In this document: positions 15,511 to 24,569 of the stretch, one piece after another
Layout: each line of letters opens with the position of its first letter
Position numbering within the stretch: the stretch's first letter is position 1
Assembly (NCBI GenBank): GCA_965661055.1
Contig: CBFICS010000005.1
Span: forward strand, 83,517 to 147,516
DNA: 64,000 bases
Reading direction: 5' to 3'
Source of the DNA: CBFHSF01 sp965661055
GTDB lineage: Bacteria > Bacteroidota > Bacteroidia > Flavobacteriales > Schleiferiaceae
Translations under genes and position numbers: made by a program
Notes under the pieces: model-generated
What the model was told of the DNA's origin: nothing
The model's input: the letters and a program-made list of their open reading frames with translations, nothing else
Database searches by the model: none

Positions 15511-17778
15511 CTATCTATTTCTAATATAAAGCTCAAATCTTGAGGGCTCTTGAACAGCTGGCCAATAGTTGTTATTGCGATCTGTATCTGCCGTCTCTAA
15601 AAACGGATCTAATTCTATCTTCACAACTTCTTTCTCAAACACAAAAGTCTTAACAAACTCTGTTTCGCTTTGCAACCAAACTTCTACGGGAATCTTCTGT
15701 ACTTCTGTGCTTCCGTCTTTAAAGGTAAACTCTAAAATCACAGGCATAATAAGTCCGCCTTTATTAGAAAAAGTACATTCATAAAATTTGTAATCACCCT
15801 TCAAAAGGTCCTTTTCTTCTTGGTTGTATGCGTCTGTTTGTCTTTCGTACTTTTCAAAATCTCTATCACTTGGTTTATACGGACGGTACTCTTTAGAATT
15901 GTAAAAGTCAACCGTTTTTGAATCTTTTGCTACTACCGTTTCAGAGGCAATTTCCTCATTTCTAGTATCACCAATAAACCTGCGCTTTTCATCTTTTAGC
16001 TCTAGGTCTTCTTCAAGCACTTCAGGGTTACCGTCAAAAGGAGTGAATACATTCACTTCATCTAAAGAAATGTCTACGTGGTCATTGGTGTAAAACCAAC
16101 CTCTCCAAAACCAATCTAGGTCTACAGCACTTGCGTCTTCCATAGTTCTAAAAAAGTCTGCCGGTGTGGGGTGCTTAAATTTCCAACGCTCGCAGTAAAC
16201 TTTAAAACTGTAGTCAAAAAGTTCTCTACCCATTACCGTTTCTCTCAAAATATTAAGAGCCGTTGCTGGTTTTCCATAAGCGTTATTACCAAATTGGTAA
16301 ATAGATTCTGAGTTGGTCATAATAGGCGCAATTTTACTTTTATCGCCTTTCATGTAATCGGTAATCTTATACGCAGGACCTCTTCTGCAAGGATAATCAA
16401 CGTCCCATTCTACCTCTGTCAAGTATTGAACAAAAGTGTTCAACCCCTCATCCATCCATGTCCATTGACGTTCATCAGAATTAATAATCATTGGGAAAAA
16501 GTTGTGGCCAACCTCATGAATAATCACAGAAATCATTCCGTATTTGGTAGCTGCTGAATACGTACCATCAGGATTTGGCCTTCCTCCGTTAAAACAAATC
16601 ATCGGATACTCCATACCAATTGACTTTGAGTGAACCGAAATCGCCTTGTGGTAAGGATAATCAACCGTAAATTTAGAATACGTCTTAATCGTATGAGCCA
16701 CTACCTTAGTGGAATACTTTTCCCAAAGTGGGTTTCCTTCTTTTGGGTAATATGACATGGCCATTACGGTGCTATCACCGATTTGAACCGCCATGGCATC
16801 CCAAATAAACTTGCGACTGCTAGCAAATGCAAAATCTCTAACATTTGCCGCATAGAAGCTCCAAGTTTTGGTGTCTTTAAAATTCTTATTTTCCTCAGCC
16901 TTTATAGCTTCCTCTTGGGTTACAATAAAAACAGGTTCTTCAAAAGACTCTTTTGCCTTCTCTAATCTAGAGGCTAGCTCTTCAGTTAATACCTCTTTGG
17001 CATTGGTCAATCTACCGGTAGAGCACACCACGTGATCAGACGGCACGGTAATATTAACTTTATAATCGCCAAACGGTAAAGTAAATTCACCTCTACCTAA
17101 AAATTGTTTGTTTTGCCAGCCATCAACATCGTTGTAAACTGCCATTCTCGGGAAGAACTGTGCAATGGTGTACAAGTAGTTGTCTTCGTTTTCAAAATAT
17201 TCAAAACCTGATCTTCCGCCAATATCCATTCTGTCGTTGATGTGATACCACCACTTTATTTCAAAGCTGTATTTTTCTCCGGGTTGCAACGGCTTTTTAA
17301 GAGGAATCAACATCATGGTGTTATTCACGATTACCGGAATATCAGAACCGTCAGACCTCTTTACGTACTCTATTTTAAATCCACCATCAAAATCGTAGAA
17401 GTAAGTGTTCTTTAAACTATTGTAGGTCATTTTTTCTCTCATTCCGCCCTTTTTAATAAGTTGGGTGGTTGAGTTGTTAGCCCTCATATTTTGATCTAAC
17501 TGAACCCATAAATACTCCAACGGATCGGGAGAGTTATTGGTGTAGGTGATTTCTTCAGACCCCTCAATAATTTGATTTTTGTCGTCTAAGACAATGTCCA
17601 TTACATAATCAGCTTTTTGCTGATAGTACTGATGACCAGGAGCACCTGAAGCCGTTCTGTAAACATTAGGCGTAGGTATTTCTGTTCCTAGTTGTTTAAA
17701 TTTCGAGGTGTTTGTGTTCTGAGCTAAGAGAGTTCCTCCCGCGAAAGCGGCAAGAACAAGGAGAAATTTGTTTTTCAT
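15511..17778 (-). CDS. M1 family metallo-aminopeptidase, exported
   Basis: 755-residue zinc aminopeptidase with a signal peptide (MKNKFLLVLAAFAGGTLLAQ). Zinc site HEVGH at residues 421-425 and the third ligand Glu444 in WMDEG give HEXXH-X18-E. The exopeptidase motif reads IGMEYP rather than GAMEN. I moved the start from the upstream codon at 17793 to the ATG at 17778, which starts the signal peptide. The long C-terminal acidic linker is unusual but in frame. It lies 23 bases after the HupE gene and is last in a three-gene operon. The signal-peptide codons contain the dispersed GC-rich motif CCCGCGAAAGCGG (17738-17750). Confidence 0.9.
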   Translation of the reverse strand: MKNKFLLVLAAFAGGTLLAQNTNTSKFKQLGTEIPTPNVYRTASGAPGHQYYQQKADYVMDIVLDDKNQIIEGSEEITYTNNSPDPLEYLWVQLDQNMRANNSTTQLIKKGGMREKMTYNSLKNTYFYDFDGGFKIEYVKRSDGSDIPVIVNNTMMLIPLKKPLQPGEKYSFEIKWWYHINDRMDIGGRSGFEYFENEDNYLYTIAQFFPRMAVYNDVDGWQNKQFLGRGEFTLPFGDYKVNITVPSDHVVCSTGRLTNAKEVLTEELASRLEKAKESFEEPVFIVTQEEAIKAEENKNFKDTKTWSFYAANVRDFAFASSRKFIWDAMAVQIGDSTVMAMSYYPKEGNPLWEKYSTKVVAHTIKTYSKFTVDYPYHKAISVHSKSIGMEYPMICFNGGRPNPDGTYSAATKYGMISVIIHEVGHNFFPMIINSDERQWTWMDEGLNTFVQYLTEVEWDVDYPCRRGPAYKITDYMKGDKSKIAPIMTNSESIYQFGNNAYGKPATALNILRETVMGRELFDYSFKVYCERWKFKHPTPADFFRTMEDASAVDLDWFWRGWFYTNDHVDISLDEVNVFTPFDGNPEVLEEDLELKDEKRRFIGDTRNEEIASETVVAKDSKTVDFYNSKEYRPYKPSDRDFEKYERQTDAYNQEEKDLLKGDYKFYECTFSNKGGLIMPVILEFTFKDGSTEVQKIPVEVWLQSETEFVKTFVFEKEVVKIELDPFLETADTDRNNNYWPAVQEPSRFELYIRNR
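17738..17750. repeat. Dispersed GC-rich motif CCCGCGAAAGCGG, copy in M1 peptidase signal-peptide codons
   Basis: 13-base motif in AT-rich surroundings. The same 13 bases occur on the other strand at 24107-24119, and near copies at 21035-21049, 35796-35808, 29747-29761 and 27488-27500. Confidence 0.5.
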
Positions 17779-17801
17779 AATGGTCGTTTGCACCTATTTA
17801 A

Positions 17802-18374
17802 TTAAGGCCAGTTTTTTAACATTAAAACCAAAGAGATACCAATTACGGCACCTGAAATCACTAGATTCCAGTCCCTTGATTTTATTGAAATAATACGTTG
17901 AAAAATAAATGAGACAGTCAATATTGACAATATTACGATAATTTGTCCAACCTCAACGCCGAGGTTAAACGGCAACAATATCATTAGGGTGTCGGGTTCG
18001 CCAGCTACAATCTTTTTAAACTCTAAAGAGAAGCCAAACCCGTGTATCAATCCGAACAATCCGGCAATCCAATATTTAATCTTTGATTTGACGTCCTGCC
18101 CCATCTTGGTAAGATTAAATATTCCCGTTACAAAAATGGTGGTCGGAATCAAAAACTCAATGAGTCTGCCATTAACAGAAACTACATCAAACCCGGCCAA
18201 TGCTAGGGTAGTTGAATGAGCTAATGTGAAAAAGGTAATGATCCAAAAAAGCTTTTTCCATTGCTTAAACAGATAAATAGATGATAAGGCGATCAAAAAG
18301 ACCATGTGGTCATAGCCATTTAGGTCGGTAATATGGTCTATTCCTAGCCAGAAATAAAGTTGAAAATCACTCAT
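17802..18374 (-). CDS. HupE/UreJ-like membrane protein
   Basis: 190-residue integral membrane protein with about six helices. Histidines within membrane segments are family marks: GYDHMVFL, LAHSTTLALA and GLIHGFGFS, followed by LPFNLGVEVGQ. HupE/UreJ proteins are nickel (possibly other metal) permeases; no urease or hydrogenase genes occur here, so another metal substrate is possible. The start is 3 bases after the DUF6702 stop, and the M1 zinc peptidase follows; the three probably form one unit linked to metal supply. Confidence 0.85.
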   Translation of the reverse strand: MSDFQLYFWLGIDHITDLNGYDHMVFLIALSSIYLFKQWKKLFWIITFFTLAHSTTLALAGFDVVSVNGRLIEFLIPTTIFVTGIFNLTKMGQDVKSKIKYWIAGLFGLIHGFGFSLEFKKIVAGEPDTLMILLPFNLGVEVGQIIVILSILTVSFIFQRIISIKSRDWNLVISGAVIGISLVLMLKNWP

Positions 18375-18377
18375 AGT

Positions 18378-18866
18378 TTAGGGTTTAAATTCAAATGTTG
18401 GTTGGTTCAATTTAAAATACGCATTCTTCTTATAACCTTCTGCTTTTAGCCTCGCCACATTTACTTGGTCCGGAAAATAATCAAACAAAAGAGTGTTGGT
18501 CATGGTAAAAGGCTTATTTAATTTTGGAGATTCTAAGGTAAAATAAATCCACAAAAGGTCTTCTTCTACCTCTTTACCTACCCATACAGGCTGGAATTTT
18601 TCTCTTTTTTGAACAATGTAAAACTGTTCTTTTAGGTAGGTGTTTAACAAAGAATCAACCTGAGGATTTTCATTTTTTTCTCCTAAAAATGGAATAACAT
18701 TGTACTTGGTCTTCAGTAAGGTAGTTATGTCTTCTACATCTAAACGAACAGAAATTTGAAACTCATCACCAACTTGTTCTCCATCTAGAATGCTTATATA
18801 GTATTCATGAATTGAGAATGAACACAGAAGGGTCAAAAAAAGAAATGCTAAATAAATACGCTTCAT
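18378..18866 (-). CDS. DUF6702 exported protein
   Basis: 162 residues with a signal peptide (about residues 1-18) and then HEYYISILD, a beginning typical of DUF6702 proteins, which carry a conserved His just after the signal. The remainder is mostly beta strand with KYNVIPFLGEKN and DYFPDQVNVARL. Function unknown. It is first in the operon with the HupE-like permease and the M1 peptidase, so a periplasmic role with a metal or peptide is conceivable. No TAnnTTTG promoter is seen in the 109 bases to the divergent gene. Confidence 0.72.
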   Translation of the reverse strand: MKRIYLAFLFLTLLCSFSIHEYYISILDGEQVGDEFQISVRLDVEDITTLLKTKYNVIPFLGEKNENPQVDSLLNTYLKEQFYIVQKREKFQPVWVGKEVEEDLLWIYFTLESPKLNKPFTMTNTLLFDYFPDQVNVARLKAEGYKKNAYFKLNQPTFEFKP

Positions 18867-18975
18867 CAGGTCTGTGTTGTTATTTTTATAGATTCGTGGT
18901 GAATTTTGTTTTTAATAACTTCAAAAAAAATCAAAATTTATCAAACCATTGTCCAAATTGAGAATTTGTTATTCA

Positions 18976-20283
18976 ATGAATGTAAAAAACTTGACCTTTC
19001 TAGCTTTGCTTTTTATTTCTGCCCAAACGGTTGTTGGCCAGCAAATAAAAACCGTGAAAATTCACCAAACACCCGGATTTATTACAGGCACCTGTGAACC
19101 GAGTATTTCAGTGAACCCTGCAGACCCCAACAACCTAGTGGCGGCCAGTGTTCTGAATAATGTTTATTACTCAAGTGACGGTGGATTTACCTGGGAGAAA
19201 GGAAAGATCAAATCGAGTTATGGTGTTTGGGGAGATCCTTGTATTGTGCATGATGCCAGCGGAAGGGCGTATTATTTTCACCTTTCTGATCCTACCGGAA
19301 AGAACTGGCAGAGTGATAGTATTCTTGACCGTATTGTGGTTCAATGGTCTGATGACGGAGGCAAATCTTGGTCTGACGGTAGCTTTATGGGGCTTAATCA
19401 TCCTAAAGACCAAGACAAAGAATGGGCAGCCGTTAACCTTGAAACGGGAGAGATCGTTGTCACTTGGACTCAGTTTGACAAATACAATTCTCCTGATGAA
19501 GAAGATAAGTCTAACATTCTTTTTTCAAGAAGCATTGACCGCGGTGAAACCTGGTCAGACCCAATTGCCATCAATGAAATTTCAGGAAATTGTTTAGACG
19601 ACGACCAAACCGTTGAAGGAGCCGTTCCTTCTTTTGGCCCCAATGGTGAAATTTATGTTGCATGGTCATATGATGAAAAAATTTACTTCAACCAAACAAA
19701 AAAATCAGGAACTGAATGGAATGAAGAAAACACCGTTGTGGCAAAGCAACCGGGTGGTTGGACCATGAATATTCCAGGGTTAAATAGAACCAACGGAATG
19801 CCCGTTACCGCGGTTGACAACTCAGAAGGTCCGTACCGCGGTAGAATCTATGTAATGTGGGGAGATATAAGACATGGTGAAACCAATGCTGATATTTTTT
19901 TAGCCCATTCTGATGACAACGGAGAAACGTTTAGCACCCCAACTAAAGTAAATCAAGATACAACCAACACTCACCAATTCTTGCCGTGGATGTCTATTGA
20001 CAATAAGACGGGGGCTGTTTATTCTGTTTATTACGATAGAAGTAATTATACCAATGACAGTACGGATGTAATTTTTACTTATTCGCAAGACGGCGGACTT
20101 TCTTGGCAACACAGAAAAATTAACCTCGAAGGTTTTAACGTAAACCCAAAGGTGTTTTTTGGTGACTATAATAATATTACCTCTAGAAACGGAAAAGTAT
20201 ACCCGATTTGGACAGAGTTTCACAAGGGGTATTTAAGCGTATGGACTGCAATAATCGATTTAACCAAAGAAGATGAAGAATAG
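18976..20283 (+). CDS. Exported sialidase-fold (BNR repeat) beta-propeller protein
   Basis: 435 residues with a signal peptide (MNVKNLTFLALLFISAQTVVGQ). The frame is open from a TTG at 18949, but the ATG at 18976 gives a proper signal. Five Asp-box repeats (S-x-D-x-G-x-[TS]-[WF]) are seen: SSDGGFTW, SDDGGKSW, SIDRGETW, SDDNGETF, SQDGGLSW. This is the six-bladed sialidase fold. A catalytic Arg triad, Tyr and Asp cannot be assigned by eye, so true sialidase activity is unproven. Its end overlaps pepE by 11 bases, which suggests coupled translation. Confidence 0.8.
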   Translation: MNVKNLTFLALLFISAQTVVGQQIKTVKIHQTPGFITGTCEPSISVNPADPNNLVAASVLNNVYYSSDGGFTWEKGKIKSSYGVWGDPCIVHDASGRAYYFHLSDPTGKNWQSDSILDRIVVQWSDDGGKSWSDGSFMGLNHPKDQDKEWAAVNLETGEIVVTWTQFDKYNSPDEEDKSNILFSRSIDRGETWSDPIAINEISGNCLDDDQTVEGAVPSFGPNGEIYVAWSYDEKIYFNQTKKSGTEWNEENTVVAKQPGGWTMNIPGLNRTNGMPVTAVDNSEGPYRGRIYVMWGDIRHGETNADIFLAHSDDNGETFSTPTKVNQDTTNTHQFLPWMSIDNKTGAVYSVYYDRSNYTNDSTDVIFTYSQDGGLSWQHRKINLEGFNVNPKVFFGDYNNITSRNGKVYPIWTEFHKGYLSVWTAIIDLTKEDEE

Positions 20284-20986
20284 TAAATTACTGATCGTTT
20301 CTACTTCAAAAATCCACGGAAGTGAATACATGGCCTACATCAAAGATGAAGTGCTGGAGTTTTTTACAGGAATAAATACTTTGACCTTTATTCCCTATGC
20401 TAGACCAGGAGGCATTTCTTACGCTGAGTATACCAACCTTGTATCGAAAGCCCTCTCCCCTTTTGGACTAAATGTCAAAGGAATTCATGAGTACGAAAAC
20501 CCTAAAAAAGCCATTGAACAAGCCGAAGGAATTTTTACTGGGGGTGGAAATACGTTCGTTCTAGTCAAAACTTTGTACGAAAATGGCTTGATGGACCTAA
20601 TCTCCAAAAGGGTTAAAAATGGCACACCTTACATGGGATCATCTGCCGGATCAAACATTACCGGACTGAGTCTATGTACTACTAATGACATGCCTATTGT
20701 TTATCCACCAAGCTTTGACACCCTTGGCTTGGTTCCCTTCAACATTAACCCTCACTACCTTGATCCAGATCCCAATTCTAAACATCAAGGCGAAACTCGC
20801 GAAACCAGAATTAATGAATTTCACCATTTCAATTCTCAGCCAGTTATCGGTCTTAGAGAAGGGTCTTGGCTTTGGGTAGAGAACGGAAAAATACACCTAA
20901 AGGGCAATCTAAAAGCTAGAATTTTTAAGGCAGGCAAACCACCCGTTGAAATCAGCCCTCAAGATATCACAGAACATCTGGTATAA
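20273..20986 (+). CDS. pepE: Peptidase E, alpha-aspartyl dipeptidase
   Basis: Cytoplasmic serine dipeptidase (family S51) that splits N-terminal Asp-X dipeptides. The nucleophile elbow is GSSAGSN with Ser124; the substrate loop GIFTGGGNTF and the NPHYLDPD stretch with the catalytic His are present. 237 residues, full length. It starts 11 bases before the end of the propeller gene, so the two are co-translated. A degradative link between the two (peptide or glycoprotein use) is only an inference. Confidence 0.92.
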   Translation: MKNSKLLIVSTSKIHGSEYMAYIKDEVLEFFTGINTLTFIPYARPGGISYAEYTNLVSKALSPFGLNVKGIHEYENPKKAIEQAEGIFTGGGNTFVLVKTLYENGLMDLISKRVKNGTPYMGSSAGSNITGLSLCTTNDMPIVYPPSFDTLGLVPFNINPHYLDPDPNSKHQGETRETRINEFHHFNSQPVIGLREGSWLWVENGKIHLKGNLKARIFKAGKPPVEISPQDITEHLV

Positions 20987-21001
20987 GGGCAGTTCATCCA
21001 A

Positions 21002-21031
21002 TTGCTTGGGCACTTTTTATTGGTATCTTTG
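21002..21031 (+). promoter_or_regulatory. Predicted promoter of the gpmI-HAD-map-methyltransferase operon
   Basis: TTG at 21002-21004, a 19-base spacer, then TATCTTTG at 21024-21031: a full match to the Bacteroidota vegetative consensus TTG-N17-23-TAnnTTTG. The start of transcription would fall near 21038, right on a copy of the dispersed GC-rich CCGCTTTCGCG motif (21036-21046). Confidence 0.75.
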
Positions 21032-21034
21032 CAG

Positions 21035-21049
21035 TCCGCTTTCGCGCGA
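21035..21049. repeat. Dispersed GC-rich motif variant at the gpmI transcription start
   Basis: TCCGCTTTCGCGCGA shares CCGCTTTCGCG with the copy at 24107 and sits 4 bases after the gpmI -7 element, in the untranslated leader. Confidence 0.45.
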
Positions 21050-21077
21050 AAATATTTAACTCGACAATGTAAAGGGC

Positions 21078-22589
21078 ATGAGCAAAGTAATGCTAATGAT
21101 ACTTGACGGATGGGGAATTGCTAAAAACCCAGAAGTCTCTGCTGTAGATAAAGCAGACACTCCGTTTATGGATAGCCTTAAGGGCAATTTTCCGTTCACT
21201 AAAATGCATACCTCAGGTATGAATGTAGGGCTACCCGAAGGCCAAATGGGCAATTCAGAGGTGGGTCACATGAACCTGGGCGCAGGTAGAGTAGTTTACC
21301 AAGAATTGGCAAAATTAAATTTAGCCGTTCAAGAAAAAACCATGTGGACCAACAAGGCATTGGTTGAAGCCATGGAGTTGGCTAAATCAAAAAACGTGAA
21401 ATTGCATCTAATGGGGTTAGTTTCTGATGGAGGGGTTCACTCTCATATCAATCACCTCAACGGCTTGCTTTCTATGGCGCATGATTTACAAGTCAATAAT
21501 GTATTTGTACATGCCTTTACTGATGGTAGAGATACCGACCCAAGGGGAGGTATTAATTATTTAAAGACGGTAGAAAGTCACATGGCAAAAACCACCGGAA
21601 CCCTTGCCACTATTGTGGGAAGGTATTTTGCTATGGACCGAGATCACCGTTGGGAAAGAGTGAAAAAGGCATATGACCTTTTAGTAAATGGCACCGGAAC
21701 AAAAGAGAAGTCAGCCACAGAAGCGCTTCAAAAACAATACGACCAGAATATTACTGATGAGTTTATTGAACCTATAGTACTGCATGATGCTAAAATTGAA
21801 AATGGAGATGTGGTCATCTGTTTTAATTTTAGAACAGACAGAGGCCGTCAAATAACCATGGCGTTGAGTCAAAATGACTATCCAGAATATCAAATGAAAA
21901 AACTGGATTTGCATTACGTAACCATGACCAATTACGATGAATCATTTAAAAATATTCATATAGCCTACCACAAAGAAAACATCAATATGACCTTAGGTGA
22001 GGTCTTAGAGAAAAGTGGTAAGCGTCAAATAAGAATTGCAGAAACAGAAAAATATCCTCACGTTACCTTTTTCTTTTCAGGAGGAAGAGAAGAACCCTTT
22101 GAGAATGAAAAAAGAATTCTTTGTCCTTCTCCCAAAGTAGCCACCTATGATCTCATGCCAGAAATGAGTGCCCATGAAATCAAAAGCAAAATCATTCCAG
22201 AGTTAGAAGGTAAGACCGCCGATTTTATTTGCCTGAATTTCGCCAATCCAGATATGGTAGGTCACACAGGAGACATGAACGCAGCCATTAAAGCGTGTGA
22301 AACGGTAGACCGCTGTGCCGGAGAAGTGGTTTCCGCAGGACTTAAAAATGGCTATCAGTTTATTATATTAGCTGATCATGGAAATGCAGATTGCATGATC
22401 AATGAAGATGGCTCGCCCAATACAGCCCATACAACCGTACCTGTTCCGTGCTATTTGGTTGGCGCTGAAAGTAATGTAACAGGACTAAAAGAAGGAAAAT
22501 TAGGAGATATTGCACCTACTATTTTATCACTTATGAATATTGAGGTTCCTCAGCAAATGACCGGAGAAAACCTTTTAATAACCAATTAG
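21078..22589 (+). CDS. gpmI: 2,3-bisphosphoglycerate-independent phosphoglycerate mutase
   Basis: Glycolytic enzyme interconverting 3- and 2-phosphoglycerate with two Mn2+ ions; alkaline-phosphatase superfamily. First metal site LMILDGWG (Asp10), the phosphorylated Ser60 in GQMGNSEVGH, the substrate part TDGRDTDP, and late metal ligands NFANPDMVGHTG, ILADHGNAD and AHT are all visible. 503 residues, normal length. It starts a plus-strand operon with a HAD-like protein (11-base gap), map and a methyltransferase. Works in the same pathway step series as the enolase at 36006-37298. Confidence 0.96.
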   Translation: MSKVMLMILDGWGIAKNPEVSAVDKADTPFMDSLKGNFPFTKMHTSGMNVGLPEGQMGNSEVGHMNLGAGRVVYQELAKLNLAVQEKTMWTNKALVEAMELAKSKNVKLHLMGLVSDGGVHSHINHLNGLLSMAHDLQVNNVFVHAFTDGRDTDPRGGINYLKTVESHMAKTTGTLATIVGRYFAMDRDHRWERVKKAYDLLVNGTGTKEKSATEALQKQYDQNITDEFIEPIVLHDAKIENGDVVICFNFRTDRGRQITMALSQNDYPEYQMKKLDLHYVTMTNYDESFKNIHIAYHKENINMTLGEVLEKSGKRQIRIAETEKYPHVTFFFSGGREEPFENEKRILCPSPKVATYDLMPEMSAHEIKSKIIPELEGKTADFICLNFANPDMVGHTGDMNAAIKACETVDRCAGEVVSAGLKNGYQFIILADHGNADCMINEDGSPNTAHTTVPVPCYLVGAESNVTGLKEGKLGDIAPTILSLMNIEVPQQMTGENLLITN

Positions 22590-22600
22590 TACTAAGTCGC

Positions 22601-23008
22601 ATGAATGATTCATTAATTATCGCCGTAGATTTTGACGGAACCATTGTAGAAGATAGATACCCTAAAATCGGCAAACCCATGCTGTTTGCTTTTGATACCT
22701 TAAAAAGACTTCAAAACGATGGACATCGTTTAATACTGTGGACTTACAGACACGGTCGAAAATTAGATGAGGCAGTTGCTTTTTGTTTAGAAAACGGAAT
22801 TGAGTTTTATGCTGTAAACAAGAGCTACCCAGAAGAAGAAGATTTAGACCCTAAGGTGAGCAGAAAAATTCACTGTGACCTTTTTATCGACGACAGAAAT
22901 GTAGGAGGGTTTCCGGGTTGGGGTGAAGTTTACCACAAAATCAATCCGACCACAAACCCTCAAAAAAAGGAATCGAAAAAAGGTGGGTTGTTTAAAATTT
23001 TTAAATAG
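22601..23008 (+). CDS. HAD-like hydrolase, BT0820-type
   Basis: Small HAD-fold protein of 135 residues. Motif I is AVDFDGTIVE with Asp10 and Asp12; motif II appears as LILWTYRHG; motif IV is FIDDRNVGG. No cap domain is present. It matches the BT0820-like group of Bacteroidota, whose substrate is not known. Located 11 bases after gpmI and 3 bases before map, so co-transcribed with both. Confidence 0.82.
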   Translation: MNDSLIIAVDFDGTIVEDRYPKIGKPMLFAFDTLKRLQNDGHRLILWTYRHGRKLDEAVAFCLENGIEFYAVNKSYPEEEDLDPKVSRKIHCDLFIDDRNVGGFPGWGEVYHKINPTTNPQKKESKKGGLFKIFK

Positions 23009-23011
23009 ACT

Positions 23012-23791
23012 ATGATAAAATATAAGTCAAGAGAAGAGATAGAAATTATGCGCGAGAGCGCACAATTAGTTTCAAAGACATTAGGAATGTTAGCTCCGAA
23101 AATTGTTCCTGGAGTTACCTCCCTAGAACTGGACAAGCTTGCTGAAGAATTCATTAGAGACCATGGGGGTGTACCCGGATTTTTAGGAATGTACGATTTC
23201 CCAAATTCACTTTGCATGTCTGTAAACGACATGGTGGTTCATGGAATCCCTACTAATAAACCCTTAGAAAATGGCGATATTATTTCTGTTGACTGTGGCG
23301 TATATATGAACGGCTATTACGGTGACCACGCCTACACCTTTGAAGTAGGTGAAGTTTCTGAAGAAATTAAAAAACTATTAAAGGTTACCAAAGAAAGTCT
23401 TTACCTAGGTATTGAAGAAATGAGAGTAGGTAGACGTTTAGGCGACATTGGCTGGGCTATTCAGAATCATGCAGAAAAACATGGTTATGGGGTGGTAAGA
23501 GAATTAGTAGGACATGGTTTAGGAAGAGAAATGCACGAAGATCCTCAAGTACCCAATTACGGTAAAAGAGGTCGTGGCAAAAAACTTCAAGAAGGATTGG
23601 TTTTGGCCATTGAGCCCATGATCAACATGGGGACACACAGAATTAAGCAATTAAACGACGGCTGGAGTATTTTAACCAAAGACGGTAAACCTTCTGCACA
23701 TTTTGAACATGATGTAGCTATTGTTGATGGAAAACCAGACATCTTATCAACCTTTGACTATATTTACGAAGCACTAGGAATTACTGAATAA
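23012..23791 (+). CDS. map: Methionine aminopeptidase, type I
   Basis: Removes the initiator Met from nascent proteins; dimetal enzyme. Ligands are visible in VDCGVYMNGYYGDHAYTF (two Asp), GHGLGREMHE (His), AIEPMI (Glu) and FEHDVAI (Glu), with the substrate His in MVVHGIPT. 259 residues. In Bacteroides relatives map lies between secY and infA; here those two genes are adjacent and map sits in the gpmI operon instead. The next gene starts 1 base after its stop. Confidence 0.95.
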   Translation: MIKYKSREEIEIMRESAQLVSKTLGMLAPKIVPGVTSLELDKLAEEFIRDHGGVPGFLGMYDFPNSLCMSVNDMVVHGIPTNKPLENGDIISVDCGVYMNGYYGDHAYTFEVGEVSEEIKKLLKVTKESLYLGIEEMRVGRRLGDIGWAIQNHAEKHGYGVVRELVGHGLGREMHEDPQVPNYGKRGRGKKLQEGLVLAIEPMINMGTHRIKQLNDGWSILTKDGKPSAHFEHDVAIVDGKPDILSTFDYIYEALGITE

Positions 23792-23792
23792 C

Positions 23793-24563
23793 ATGTTGAA
23801 CTCTGCTATAAAATTTGCTCTAAATAATATTCCGCGTCCTATTTTAATTAGAATGAGCTACGCGGTTCAAGCATTAGCGCCTGTCCTTTTTAAAGGAGAC
23901 CGGTTTACCGATCCTATTGACGGACGCAGCTATCGCAAGTTTTTCCCCTACGGTTACGGAAACACCCAAAGAGAAAACGCCTTAAGCCCAGGCACCAATT
24001 CTCTTGAAAGACATAGACTTTTATGGTTGTATCTAAAAGAAGAAACTGATTTTTTTACGGCCAACAAAAAGGTTCTTCACGTAGCTCCAGAGCAATGTTT
24101 TTATGGCCGCTTTCGCGGGATGAAAAACCTTGATTACACCACAGCAGATTTGTTTTCACCCTTGGCTGATGTAAAAATGGATATTCATGACATTCCCTTT
24201 GAGGACAATCTATTTGACGTAGTTTTCTGTAATCATGTACTAGAACACGTTACCGACGATGCTCAATGTATGAAGGAGTTGAATAGAGTTCTCAAGCCTG
24301 GAGGCCTTGCCATCATGCAGGTACCGTTAGACAACACTTTAGAAAAGACCTTTGAAGATCCCACCATTACCGATCCTAAAGAACGCGAAAGGTTGTTTGG
24401 GCAATATGACCACGTAAGACAGTATGGTTTAGATTATTCAGAAAGACTTAAAGCAGCTGGTTTTGTGGTAAATCCTGTAGATTACTCCTCAATTCTTTCA
24501 GATGAAATGTTTGAAAAATACCGTTTGCCCAAGGGAGAGATTTTATACGTTTGTTCAAAGTAA
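23793..24563 (+). CDS. SAM-dependent methyltransferase (Methyltransf_11 type)
   Basis: 256-residue class I methyltransferase. SAM-binding motif is VLHVAPEQCFYGRF (VLHVAPE replaces the usual VLDVGCG), followed by DYTTADLF, FDVVFCNHVLEHVTDD and LNRVLKPGGLAIMQVP. An N-terminal stretch of about 85 residues precedes the domain. Substrate is unknown. Last gene of the gpmI-map operon; its stop is 6 bases from the end of the convergent TPR gene. The codons at 24107-24120 contain the dispersed CCGCTTTCGCGGG motif. Confidence 0.82.
   Translation: MLNSAIKFALNNIPRPILIRMSYAVQALAPVLFKGDRFTDPIDGRSYRKFFPYGYGNTQRENALSPGTNSLERHRLLWLYLKEETDFFTANKKVLHVAPEQCFYGRFRGMKNLDYTTADLFSPLADVKMDIHDIPFEDNLFDVVFCNHVLEHVTDDAQCMKELNRVLKPGGLAIMQVPLDNTLEKTFEDPTITDPKERERLFGQYDHVRQYGLDYSERLKAAGFVVNPVDYSSILSDEMFEKYRLPKGEILYVCSK
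24107..24120. repeat. Dispersed GC-rich motif CCGCTTTCGCGGGA, copy in the methyltransferase gene
   Basis: Reverse complement of the copy at 17738-17750 over 13 bases; here it encodes GRFRG in the methyltransferase. Confidence 0.5.
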
Positions 24564-24569
24564 CCCCCC

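Noticed and set aside
19160..19597. 145-codon plus-strand frame overlapping the propeller gene
   Set aside because: A shifted frame inside the Asp-box protein; the translation is low in family-like patterns and the real gene covers it fully.
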